Assembly: GCA_025060325.1 (NCBI GenBank)
Contig: JANXBW010000039.1
Location: 1-35,229 of the forward strand
Reading direction: 5' to 3'
From: Thermoguttaceae bacterium
GTDB taxonomy: Bacteria; Planctomycetota; Planctomycetia; Pirellulales; Thermoguttaceae
DNA: 35,229 bases
Below, piece after piece: positions 17,889-26,251 of this stretch. A model generated the notes under the pieces. It was not told where the DNA came from. It saw only the letters and a program-made list of their open reading frames with translations, and ran no database searches. The position numbers were made by a program, and so were the translations under genes. Each line of letters opens with the position of its first letter. Position 1 is the stretch's first letter.

Positions 17889-19170
17889 ACTCCGGCGAAG
17901 TGACTTTCGCTGTGCACGCCTGGCAAACGGTCTGGAAGTTATCGCCGAATGCCATCCTGATGCTTACAGCGTGGGGCTGGGACTTTTTGTCGGTGTGGGC
18001 GCTCGCGACGAACCGCTCGCTTGGGCCGGGGTAAGCCATTTTCTGGAACATATGGCCTTCAAGGGCAACGCCCGATTCTCCGCCGAAGAGCTAAATGCCG
18101 CCTTTGAGGAAATCGGCGCTTTTCACAACGCAGCCACCGACGAGGAGTGCACAACTTATCACGTGGCGGTGTTGCCCGAATATTGGCCGCGGGCTCTCGA
18201 GCTTTTGGGAGAGCTGATCAAGCCCAGCTTCCCGGCAGATCAATTCGAGTTGGAACGGGGGGTCATTCTCGAAGAAATTGCAATGGACCTCGATAACCCA
18301 CCGTATGCCGCGGAAGATATATGTCGGCGGCTGTACTTCGGTCCACACCCGCTGGGAAACAGCATCCTCGGCTCGAAAGAAAGTATCGGCGCCCTTCGGG
18401 CAGAGGATATGCAGCGGTACTTTCTGGAACATTACGGCCCAGACAATGCCGCCCTGGTCGCTACGGGACAAATCGACTTTGATCAGTTTGTGAGGAAGGC
18501 GGAAGAAGTGTTCGGCTCATGGCGCCCCTGTGGGTACCGCCGCGACGTGACGCCGCCTGTGACCTTTCAAGAATATTCAATCATCCACAAGCCGGCGTCG
18601 AAACAGCAGTATTTAATCCACGTCGCTCCCGCTCCCGCGGGTCTTCCCGACTGGACGGCTATGTGGCTCCTGACGTCTATTCTGGGTGGACATGAGGGCG
18701 GCAGACTGTACTGGGAGCTTGTCGAGCCGGGCCTGGTCGAGGAGATTGCGTTGGCCTTCGAGGAGTACCAAGGAGCGGCCGTATACTGCGTGGGGATGAC
18801 CTGCGAGCCTGATCGGGCCGAGGAGAATTTTCGGCGCTTGTGGGACTTCTACCGACGCTTGCCGGACGAACCCATTCGCGATGACGAACTGGAATGGGCA
18901 AAGAATAAGGTTAGCAGCGGGCTCGTGCTGGCCAGCGAGATGTCCATCCAGCGGCTGGGAGTAGTCGGCGACGATTGGATGCTGGAGAGGCGGTACTATT
19001 CGGTCGGCGAGCTTTTGGAAATGATTGCCGCGGTCACCCCGGAGCGGATCGCCCAGCTTATCAAAGAATATCCCTTCACCCGGGGAACGGTGGTGACAGT
19101 CGGTCCACTCAAGAAGCTTGCCCCGCCGCCCGATTTTCCCGCAAGGCTTTGTGCCCCAGTGGCCAGCTGA
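17878..19170 (+). CDS. M16-family zinc peptidase, catalytic subunit
   Basis: From the GTG at 17878 the protein has 430 residues. It has the inverted zinc motif His54-Phe-Leu-Glu57-His58, followed about 75 residues later by Glu-Glu at 132-133 (VILEEIAMDLDNPP), the third metal ligand. It should therefore be an active metallopeptidase. The second half keeps the fold (GGHEGGRLYWELVEPGLVEE) but lacks the RELREK-x-GLxY pattern present in the upstream protein. The two proteins are thus complementary and probably form a heterodimer that degrades or processes peptides. No signal peptide is visible, so the location is probably cytoplasmic. The 11-nt overlap and internal ribosome binding site support coupled synthesis. 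An upstream in-frame start at 17851 is possible but adds residues unlike the family. Confidence 0.93.
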   Translation: MNYKLRRSDFRCARLANGLEVIAECHPDAYSVGLGLFVGVGARDEPLAWAGVSHFLEHMAFKGNARFSAEELNAAFEEIGAFHNAATDEECTTYHVAVLPEYWPRALELLGELIKPSFPADQFELERGVILEEIAMDLDNPPYAAEDICRRLYFGPHPLGNSILGSKESIGALRAEDMQRYFLEHYGPDNAALVATGQIDFDQFVRKAEEVFGSWRPCGYRRDVTPPVTFQEYSIIHKPASKQQYLIHVAPAPAGLPDWTAMWLLTSILGGHEGGRLYWELVEPGLVEEIALAFEEYQGAAVYCVGMTCEPDRAEENFRRLWDFYRRLPDEPIRDDELEWAKNKVSSGLVLASEMSIQRLGVVGDDWMLERRYYSVGELLEMIAAVTPERIAQLIKEYPFTRGTVVTVGPLKKLAPPPDFPARLCAPVAS

Positions 19171-19339
19171 GGCAGATGGTAGTTCCGACAGGTCTGTCGC
19201 TGTACACGAAAGCCATGGGGCGAATCAACTGTCCGGGCAGTATACTTCGCGATCGTGGTCCCCAGCCCAAACACTCCTGTTTTTTCACCAAACCCAGTGA
19301 CAATCGCGCTCTAGCGCAGGAGTAATCGGACGAATTTGT

Positions 19340-19343
19340 GGAG
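19340..19343 (+). promoter_or_regulatory. Ribosome binding site of lysA
   Basis: GGAG lies 10 nt before the ATG at 19354 and supports it over the upstream TTG at 19336. Confidence 0.45.
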
Positions 19344-19353
19344 CAATCATCCT

Positions 19354-20631
19354 ATGGTAGAGGTACCCTCGCTCCTTCGGGAGACAATCGCCGGCATTCC
19401 CGTCTCCCAACTTGCGGAACGGTTTGGCACTCCGCTTTATGTGTATGACGGCAACGTCATTTGCCAACGATTGGCAGAATTACGCCAGTTTGACGTGGTC
19501 CGCTATGCGCAGAAGGCATGTTCTAATCTCGCCGTTCTGGCGATGCTTCGGCAGGAAGGGGCTCTTGTGGACGCAGTAAGTGCTGGCGAAATTTGCCGGG
19601 CGCTGGCCGCCGGGTTCAGCCCTGAAGGAGATCCCCCACCTATTGTTTACTGCGCTGACATTTTCGATCGGGCGGCCCTCAAGCTCGTTGTTGAAAAAGG
19701 CATTCATGCAAATTGCGGTTCGATGGACATGATCGAGCAGTTAGGCCGAGTGGCTCCCGGCCGGGAAATCACGCTGCGGATAAACCCCGGCTTTGGGCAC
19801 GGCCACAGTCGAAAGACCAACACAGGCGGCGACCACTCGAAGCACGGAATTTGGCACGAACAGCTCGCCGAAGCGCTATCGCTTGCCGACAAAGTCGGCC
19901 TTCGGGTCAGCGGACTTCACATGCACATCGGGTCAGGCAGCGACTTCGAACACTTGTCGCAAGTTTGCTCGGCGATGGAAAACGCAGCCCGGCAAGCCGG
20001 GGATCGCATCCGCTCAATCAGCGGTGGGGGCGGATTGCCAATCCCTTATCGCCCCGGGGAAAGTCGGATCGATCTTCGCCGGTACTTCGAGCTTTGGGAC
20101 ACCACCCGGCGCCGGCTTGAAAACCTCTTTGGGCATCCTGTTCGTCTGGAGATCGAACCGGGCCGATACCTCGTTGCCGAAAGCGGTTTCCTCGTGACAG
20201 AGATTCGCAGCGTTAAGCGCCAAGGGAACAATCTTTTCTACCTGGTAGATGCCGGGTTTAACTGCTTAGCCCGGCCGATTCTCTACGGGGCTTATCATCC
20301 AATGTCAATCGCTGCCCAAATGCCGGGAACGAACAACTTGCAGGAAGTCATAGTGGGGGGGCCGCTTTGCGAGTCCGGGGACATCTTTACGCAAAGTGAA
20401 GGCGGATTTGTTGAAAAGAGACGACTGCCGGCGGCTCAGGTTGGCGATTGGCTCGTTATTGAGTGCGCCGGGGCCTACGGCTTCACCATGGCCTCCAATT
20501 ACAACTCCCATCCCCTGCCCGCCGAGGTGCTAATTCTCGACGGCCAAGCCCACCTTGTGCGGAGGCGGCAAACTTTCGAGGAGCTATTCGCCTCAGAAAG
20601 CATCCCGGAACGCCTGCGTCGCGGAGCCTAA
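19354..20631 (+). CDS. lysA: Diaminopimelate decarboxylase
   Basis: LysA removes CO2 from meso-diaminopimelate to make lysine, using PLP, in the cytoplasm. From the ATG at 19354 it has 425 residues, the usual length. A TTG 18 nt upstream is possible, but the GGAG at 19340-19343 fits the ATG. Visible motifs are the PLP lysine Lys54 in YAQKACSN, the HMHIGSGSDF segment, a glycine-rich phosphate site (SGGGGLPIPY), EPGRYLVAESG, the catalytic Cys in GGPLCESGDIF and the substrate tyrosine in AGAYGFTMASNYNSHPLPAEV. The CESGD pattern is typical of LysA and fits better than carboxynorspermidine decarboxylase or arginine decarboxylase. The gene stands 183 bp after the M16 pair and converges with the STAS gene. 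Confidence 0.92.
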   Translation: MVEVPSLLRETIAGIPVSQLAERFGTPLYVYDGNVICQRLAELRQFDVVRYAQKACSNLAVLAMLRQEGALVDAVSAGEICRALAAGFSPEGDPPPIVYCADIFDRAALKLVVEKGIHANCGSMDMIEQLGRVAPGREITLRINPGFGHGHSRKTNTGGDHSKHGIWHEQLAEALSLADKVGLRVSGLHMHIGSGSDFEHLSQVCSAMENAARQAGDRIRSISGGGGLPIPYRPGESRIDLRRYFELWDTTRRRLENLFGHPVRLEIEPGRYLVAESGFLVTEIRSVKRQGNNLFYLVDAGFNCLARPILYGAYHPMSIAAQMPGTNNLQEVIVGGPLCESGDIFTQSEGGFVEKRRLPAAQVGDWLVIECAGAYGFTMASNYNSHPLPAEVLILDGQAHLVRRRQTFEELFASESIPERLRRGA

Positions 20632-20641
20632 ACGCCTCCGC
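20621..20641. terminator. Hairpin between convergent lysA and STAS genes
   Basis: GCGGAG and CTCCGC form a 6-bp stem around a 9-nt loop that spans the lysA stop codon. It may end transcripts from both sides, but no T-run follows on either strand. Confidence 0.3.
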
Positions 20642-20646
20642 TAGCC

Positions 20647-21030
20647 TTAACCCCCACTGTTTGCCGGATGGTGCGACAGATTGTCGGCCAAAGCCATCTG
20701 AAGGGCGAGGGGCTCATTTTCCGCCAAAAGGAATACCTGGTGCAGCCCCATTGTCTCAAATAACGTCAGCACGGAGGGGGTGAGGGAGTGCATCACCAAT
20801 TTCCCGCCCGCCTGAGTGAATCGCTTATGGCACTGGATCAGAAACGACAGGCCAGAGGAGTCGATGAAAAAAGTCCTTTCAAAGCTGACGACAACCGGCT
20901 GCCGATAGCCCGCTGGGCCAAGTGCTGACTCAAAGGCCTCCGTCAGCGGCATGCTATTGTCGCGGACGATCCGCCCCACAAAAGCCATACGAAGGACCGG
21001 TCCGCTGTAGCCCAGGATCTCGATATCCAT
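20647..21030 (-). CDS. STAS-domain protein, anti-sigma factor antagonist type
   Basis: This 127-residue protein is essentially one STAS domain of the SpoIIAA/RsbV type. The key segment FIDSSGLSFLIQCHKRF has the Asp-Ser-Ser-Gly in which a serine (58 or 59) is phosphorylated by an anti-sigma kinase and dephosphorylated by a PP2C enzyme. The downstream LVMHSLTPSVLTLFETMGL matches the usual C-terminal half. It therefore probably binds an anti-sigma factor or another signalling partner when unphosphorylated. No anti-sigma kinase is encoded next to it. A PP2C gene exists at 3637-4908, but a link is speculative. A GAGGTGG precedes the ATG at 21028-21030 by about 4 nt. Its end is 15 bp from the lysA stop on the opposite strand. 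Confidence 0.88.
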   Translation of the reverse strand: MDIEILGYSGPVLRMAFVGRIVRDNSMPLTEAFESALGPAGYRQPVVVSFERTFFIDSSGLSFLIQCHKRFTQAGGKLVMHSLTPSVLTLFETMGLHQVFLLAENEPLALQMALADNLSHHPANSGG

Positions 21031-21120
21031 GGTCCACCTCGCTGGTAGCTTTGGCGCTACCTCACCTTACCTAAGCTCTTAGGCACTGCCCACCTTTCTC
21101 GAAGCATCGCCCGATTTCAA

Positions 21121-21135
21121 CCCTCCCGATGAGGG
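21121..21135 (-). terminator. Small hairpin after the zinc-ribbon gene
   Basis: CCCTC and GAGGG form a 5-bp stem with a 5-nt loop, 20 nt past the stop codon of the zinc-ribbon gene on the minus strand. Only a weak T-containing stretch follows, so termination is uncertain. Confidence 0.25.
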
Positions 21136-21154
21136 AAGCTCCTTTTTGCCGGCC

Positions 21155-21739
21155 TCAGCCGCCCGAAGACGGCGGCATGATGTCCTGAGCCGACTCCTCG
21201 GCCAGCTCTTCACCCCCACTTTCGTCCCCGAGAACTGGTGGAGGCTTCTCGGCGAAAAATTCAGGCAAAAACCGCGCCGAAGCCGCCACCACCAGGCCGA
21301 GAATGACTATCCCGGCCGCGAAAATATACCACAGTCGCCTCGCCTGCATTTCCTGGACAAAAGGATCGTTCCGCACATATCTCCGCGGTAATCCCCGGGT
21401 GTCGAACCGTTGCCAAAGAGACCAAAGCTCCGCCGGAGTCATCCGTTCCACCGGAAAAGGTTTCGGTCGGGTCCACCAAAAAAGAAATCCTACCCCCACC
21501 CCGAGAAGAGCAATAAGGATGCCTACCAGGGCGAAGGTTTTCCGCAAATCCCAGGTCGCTTTGGGCGGTGGCGCAGAGACGAGCTCGGCAGGAGCAAGCT
21601 CCAACTGCCGAAGATCGCGTAACGGCGGGACTTCAGCCCTGGCCCCACACCCGCACAAGACAGTTTGCCCTGCTTGCGCCGCGGTGACGCGGTGCCGGCT
21701 ACCACACCGGGGACACGGCAGCAGGTAAATGTCAGTCAT
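21155..21739 (-). CDS. Zinc-ribbon membrane protein of unknown function
   Basis: The protein has 194 residues. Its N-terminus has two cysteine pairs, CPRCG at 9-13 and CGCG at 29-32, around a basic stretch, forming a zinc-ribbon-like knuckle of the kind found at the start of many planctomycete proteins. Two hydrophobic segments follow, at about 67-89 (FALVGILIALLGVGVGFLFW) and 137-159 (IFAAGIVILGLVVAASARFL), with a basic and aromatic loop between them. The tail is acidic and Gly/Ser-rich. It is probably an inner-membrane protein with the ribbon in the cytoplasm. No function can be assigned. No Shine-Dalgarno precedes the ATG at 21737-21739. It is in the same orientation as the STAS gene, 124 bp upstream of it, so the two may be co-transcribed. 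Confidence 0.75.
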   Translation of the reverse strand: MTDIYLLPCPRCGSRHRVTAAQAGQTVLCGCGARAEVPPLRDLRQLELAPAELVSAPPPKATWDLRKTFALVGILIALLGVGVGFLFWWTRPKPFPVERMTPAELWSLWQRFDTRGLPRRYVRNDPFVQEMQARRLWYIFAAGIVILGLVVAASARFLPEFFAEKPPPVLGDESGGEELAEESAQDIMPPSSGG

Positions 21740-23503
21740 GAAAACACGACTTTCGCGTGAGATAACGTCCGAAAAAGCTATCCTGTGCAGTCAGAAAGCC
21801 AAACCCGCCCGAGATGCCTCAAAAGCCTCGCTGGGCACCTCAGAATCCTAGGGCCCGCCGATCTTTTCCGAAGGTGGTTTTCCCAGCGGTGCAAGCATAC
21901 CCCGCCTATTTGGGGACAGGAGGTTGACATCCCAGGGAAGTCCCGTGCGACCTTCGCCCACCTTCGCTACGCATTATAGCTCCCGATTTACCGGCCCCGC
22001 TCCATCGGGTGAAATCTGCCCTATCGAGCGGATAAGTGTCCCGCTTCCACCTAGGCCAAGCATAGGAGGGAGCCGCAACGGTCGCAAGTCTTAGCCCAGG
22101 AGGCTCCGCTTTGTCCGGCGTAGTCTCCTATGGCCCCAAAATTGGGGTCGGGTGAGGGCCCGGGGCGCCTGTCTCCCTAATCCCTCAGCGACCATCCCGT
22201 TTACGAACCACACCCACGGTGGGTAACCCGGGCGGTCAAATCCCACAGGCGGCTAATCAGGCTGGTGTCTAAAAATTGGCCCTTCGAGAAATTTCCCTTA
22301 TTTTATTCATTTTTCCTATTTTGATGAGGCAATTTGAAGGCCGCAGTAACTGGACGCAATTACAGATTCTGGGAAATAAGGCGGAACTTTTCCTTACAGG
22401 GAACGCCCGTCGACATTACCTAGAAGACCGCCGGAGGGGGTACCTGGGAAGAACGGATTTGCCAAGGAATTTGCTAGACTTTGCGCTACCCCTGGCTAAA
22501 ATTATTGGGCTAGTTCCCCTTCCGAACCCTGCCCAGCCTCGGCTGCGAGGCCTTCGAAGGCAGCTAGTCGTGCCTTCCCGTTGGGGCCGCTGGCCCGAAG
22601 AGGGGAACCCCACCGCCGAGCGGATGATGCTTTAACTCGGCAGTATCTCGATGCCGGTCATGTCGGTTAACCGTAAGCAGAAGTTCGTAGCGGAAGGGTG
22701 TTTTTGCCTTATGAGCCGGGGCCAGCGTGGGCTTTTTCCCAGCTTTGAGTTGTCAAAGTGTCGGTGGTGGGGACGTAAATAATTTTCGGGAACGAACGAG
22801 TGGCGGAGCCAGGGAGCATCGCGCGGCAACTACCCCGGTGGTTGAGTTTGTTGATTTTTTAGGCTTTGCCTCCGTTTGCTTCGGACACCAATGACGGATA
22901 GGTTTGGTGGTGGGTTGGCCGCCTAATCCTGGAGCGTCAACAGTGCTACACCGAATCAAACAGCACGTCGGGCACCATCGCCTGCAGCAAAACTGGTGGC
23001 CTTATCAGCTTCACGACAGTTCTTGTAAACAGTCCAACGGCAACTCCGACCTCGTCAATCTAACATCTTCGCCGCCAGGTTTGTCCGCCGCTTCTTCCTC
23101 TGCCTTCCCGAGCGTGTGTTCTTTTCCGTTTGCTTCATGCTTTTTGAGGCGAGACCTGCCAGCATCCGCCCCTTTCTGACGGTTTGAATCTCCGCATGCG
23201 GCGGAGGGATGTTCTCCGCGGGTTGGATCATTTTCACTTTGGAATTGGTTACTTGGTTGCTCGGCTTTTTAAAACGACACGTTTCGCCCGACAGCTGCTT
23301 AAGTGTGTGGTCGTAAACGATGTTTCAGGTACAAGTTGGGGGAGGACATAAACGGCCAAAAAGCTACCGGCAGGCCAACCTGGGCGAAGAGAGGGGGGAG
23401 GTCCTTACAGGAGACATTGTTGGAGGCATAAACAAGTCACTTGATCATACGGTCGGTTGGTTCAAGTAATAGGAATTGTTGACTTAGTCGGGCAACGTTA
23501 GGT
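21740..23503. other. 1.76-kb gene-free region upstream of rpoD
   Basis: This is the longest gap in the window. Open frames here (for example 22276-22635 and 22904-23179) lack ribosome binding sites and protein-like composition. A cluster of nested inverted repeats at 22061-22251 is listed as a candidate structured RNA. An isolated TTGACA at 21924-21929 has no -10 partner. The rpoD promoter should lie near the right end; a TTGACT at 23479-23484 has no good -10 partner. Confidence 0.55.
22061..22251. ncRNA. Candidate structured RNA, strand unknown
   Basis: Several inverted repeats pack side by side. CATAGGAG (22061-22068) pairs perfectly with CTCCTATG (22125-22132) and encloses GGAGCC/GGCTCC (22069-22074 and 22102-22107). 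Directly after it, GCCCCA and TGGGGT form a hairpin at 22133-22148. CGCCTGT (22166-22172) pairs with ACAGGCG (22245-22251) and encloses a further ACCC/GGGT hairpin. The GC-rich, gene-free setting fits a structured RNA. I compared the known bacterial signatures I remember (RNase P, tmRNA, 6S, SRP, cobalamin, TPP and SAM switches) and none matched. No T-run marks a 3' end, so the strand and limits are unknown. Confidence 0.35.
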
Positions 23504-25105
23504 GTGGATGCTATGAGGAGGTCACCGTTGTACGATCCGGATGCTTTATTGGATACCTACGAAGAAGAAGCTGCTGACATTTTGGACGAACTGGACATCG
23601 AGGATGTCGCCGAAGAGGAGTACAACTTAGAAGATTTGGTCCAGGCTCCTTACGAGCCGGAGACAGAGCTCGATACGGAGGGCGAGCTAGAAGTCAGCGA
23701 CGACCTCCTGCCTGAGGACTCGGAGCAGGACGATTCCTGGTCGGATGACCCGGTGCGAATGTACTTGACGCAGATGGGGGAAATCCCCCTCCTGACGCGT
23801 CAGCAGGAGATTGCCCTGGCCAAACAGATCGAGAGGACGCGGGCCCAATTTCGCCGCAAGCTTTTGGAGTGCGACTATGTGATGCAACAAGCCGTCCGGG
23901 CTCTAAAACGGGTGTATGAAGGAGAACTTCCCTTTGACCGGACGGTCCAGGTATCGGTGACCGATCGGTTAGAAAAGAAGCAAATCCTGGGGCGATTGCC
24001 CCATCACTTGCGGACGTTGGAAGCACTTCTCAAACGCAACCGGCAGGACTATCGGATCGCCACGAGCAAAAGTCGGCCCATGGATGAACGGCGGGCCGCT
24101 TGGCGCCGCTTGGGGCGGAGCCGTCGGCGGGCGGTTCGCTTGATCGAAGAGCTGGGCCTCCGCAACCAGCGCTTGGAGCCTATGATCCAAACTCTTGAGG
24201 AATTTAGCCGCCGCGTTGACGAACTAAAGGCCCGCATCGATGCCCATAAACAATCTGGTGGCCCGCCCAAGGAACGCAAGCCCTGGCTTATCGAATACCG
24301 CAACATCCTCCGGGCGACTCAGGAGACACCCACGAGCTTGCGGAACCGCGTGGCTTACGTCAAGCAAGTGTACGAACAGTATAAGGAGGCCAAACGAGCT
24401 CTTTCCGAAGGCAACCTGCGGCTTGTGGTATCGATTGCCAAGAAGTACCGCAACCGCGGCCTAAGCTTCCTTGACCTGATCCAGGAAGGAAATGCTGGAT
24501 TGATGCGGGCTGTGGACAAATTCGAATATCGCCGCGGTTTTAAGTTCTGCACCTACGCTACCTGGTGGATTCGCCAAGCGATCACTCGGGCTGTGGCCGA
24601 CCAAAGCCGGACAATCCGGATTCCGGTCCATATGGTCGAGACAATGACCCGAGTACGGAGTGTTGCCCGAAGGCTTCAGCAAGAATTAGGCCGAGAACCC
24701 ACGTTGGAAGAAACGGCCGGGGCAAGCGGGACAAACATCGAGGAAACCCGCCGTGTGCTGGCTATGAATCGCTATCCGATTAGCCTTGACCACCCGATCG
24801 GCAATAGCGAAGACAGCCACTTCCGCGACTTGCTCCCTGACCCCAATGCGGAAAACCCGGCCATGGGAGCCAACTTGGAACTTCTCCGCGCCAAAATCAA
24901 CAAAGTGCTAAAGACACTGACCTACCGCGAGCGGGAGATTATTAAGCTCCGTTACGGCCTTGGTGATGGCTACTGCTACACACTGGAGGAGGTGGGACAG
25001 ATCTTCCGAGTGACGCGGGAACGCATCCGGCAAATCGAGGCCAAAGCGGTCCGCAAGCTCCAGCAACCTTCCCGAAGCCAGGAGCTTGTCGGATTCCTCG
25101 ATTAG
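23504..25105 (+). CDS. rpoD: RNA polymerase primary sigma factor (sigma-70), planctomycete type
   Basis: The protein has 533 residues and directs RNA polymerase to housekeeping promoters. The first 80 residues are very acidic and do not resemble region 1.1. Region 1.2 begins at [20 protein letters not shown], followed by a basic, helical spacer of about 200 residues. Region 2 is fully conserved ([20 protein letters not shown], then [17 protein letters not shown]), region 3 follows ([16 protein letters not shown]), and region 4.2 carries the helix-turn-helix [20 protein letters not shown]. This completeness, including the 2.4 and 4.2 recognition elements, supports a primary sigma rather than an alternative one. 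The start could be GTG 23504 or ATG 23513; neither has a clear ribosome binding site. A strong intrinsic terminator follows. Confidence 0.92.
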   Translation: MDAMRRSPLYDPDALLDTYEEEAADILDELDIEDVAEEEYNLEDLVQAPYEPETELDTEGELEVSDDLLPEDSEQDDSWSDDPVRMYLTQMGEIPLLTRQQEIALAKQIERTRAQFRRKLLECDYVMQQAVRALKRVYEGELPFDRTVQVSVTDRLEKKQILGRLPHHLRTLEALLKRNRQDYRIATSKSRPMDERRAAWRRLGRSRRRAVRLIEELGLRNQRLEPMIQTLEEFSRRVDELKARIDAHKQSGGPPKERKPWLIEYRNILRATQETPTSLRNRVAYVKQVYEQYKEAKRALSEGNLRLVVSIAKKYRNRGLSFLDLIQEGNAGLMRAVDKFEYRRGFKFCTYATWWIRQAITRAVADQSRTIRIPVHMVETMTRVRSVARRLQQELGREPTLEETAGASGTNIEETRRVLAMNRYPISLDHPIGNSEDSHFRDLLPDPNAENPAMGANLELLRAKINKVLKTLTYREREIIKLRYGLGDGYCYTLEEVGQIFRVTRERIRQIEAKAVRKLQQPSRSQELVGFLD

Positions 25106-26251
25106 CGAAGTCATCGGCCAGCCCTCTGGGTACGTGGGGGAGTTTTACCCCGCGGCTGTCTGCGGCGATAAACTCCGGTTTTAACGGAATCGGTATTGCC
25201 CCTGATAAGGCTGCCCCTTGGGCGGCCTTTTTCTATTTATCCCCAAGGGCCAGCAAAAAGAGTTTCGGAGGCAATAGAAGGTTTAAATTAAGAGCGGCCG
25301 GGCCAAAAAAGGTCGTTCCTTGCGGCACCCCTAGGGAGGTACCTTCATGGGAGAAGGTTTGCATAAAAGCCTTCAATCACAAAATCCAGGAAGACTGGTG
25401 CCCCGAAGGGTACCTCGGATTGGGAAAGGCTATTTGTCTCACCTACGGAAGGACCAGGGGAGCCTACCCTCCTACAAGAGGGAGGGAATTCGAAGCCTCC
25501 GCTTATCTGGCAAAACTTTGACCCAATGGAAAGCTTGGGCAACTTATCTTCCAGAATTCTCCTGTTGTTCCAGCCCTTCAAAACCCTCCTGCTGGCCAAC
25601 CCTCGGAAGGCCTTGTGAAGACAGGAAGACTAGGTCAAATAGGAGATTACCGTGCCAGTGAATTACGTTCTGCCCGAGCAGCAGTTACCCTCTTTTGATC
25701 GGAGAGGTACCCGCCCCGGATCGGCTTTGGGCCACTAATCTGGCTTTAGCTTTTCGCACGCCACCCGCTACTGCTGCCCAAAGGCCGCGATTTCGATTGA
25801 CCCGGCGAAGGCAAGGCCGGTACCGTACTTTCGATTTTTGATCTCAGTTGGGTCTCTTATGCGCTTGCGAATCTTGCCTGTAACCGAGGCGGCTCCCGCC
25901 AGGTGTGGCATCGTCCGGCTTATCTCTGAATGCGGAGGATGTACTCGGCTGGTTCTTGCTCCCCAATTAGGAAGCACGCTCTTCAAGCGGGTAAATTGAT
26001 GGGGACTTTGTAGGTGGTTTCCATCTCAGCCTTGCTAGTTAGGGCCGACTCTAAATTTGCGCGAAAGTCGGCCTTGGTCGCCCCCATTTTGGAGTAGGGA
26101 GTGGAACGCTCGGGTAGATCGCCGAATTAGGAAAAGCAGCGTCGAAAGCAACGGGGCAATAGCTAGTCATCTACCGAAGGGGGATGTGTGGCGAAAGCTG
26201 CAATCTTGTTTACAATCGACATCCCCCGCTCAAGGGCATGCGTCAGCATCA
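25106..26251. other. Gene-free stretch between rpoD and the hydrolase gene
   Basis: After the rpoD terminator this stretch shows no convincing gene. A frame at 25347-25661 has a GGGAGG 8 nt before its ATG but no protein-like sequence. The first frame is open from before 25201 to about 25521 yet has no normal start codon. Upstream in-frame starts for the hydrolase (TTG 26057, GTG 26186) lie at the right end. Confidence 0.5.
25207..25233 (+). terminator. Intrinsic terminator of rpoD
   Basis: GGCTGCCC and GGGCGGCC form an 8-bp stem (one G-T pair) with a 3-nt loop at 25209-25227, followed directly by TTTTTC. It lies about 100 nt past the rpoD stop codon and is the best terminator in the window. 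Confidence 0.85.

Noticed and set aside
21924-21929. Consensus TTGACA on the plus strand
   Set aside because: No -10 box 16-18 bp downstream and no gene near enough to be served.
22061-22132. Cobalamin riboswitch: AGGAGAC followed by TACGCC on the minus strand recalls the B12 box
   Set aside because: The other conserved cobalamin-switch elements are missing and no B12-related gene is downstream.
22276-22635. Open frame of 119 codons starting with TTG
   Set aside because: No ribosome binding site, no recognisable motif, and basic, proline-rich composition typical of a chance frame in GC-rich DNA.
25201-25521. First frame open for about 107 codons after rpoD
   Set aside because: It runs through the rpoD terminator and has no usable start codon; an open frame of this length is possible by chance.
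25347-25661. Open frame of 104 codons with a GGGAGG before its ATG
   Set aside because: The sequence is low in hydrophobic structure and resembles no family; a purine-rich stretch alone does not prove a gene.
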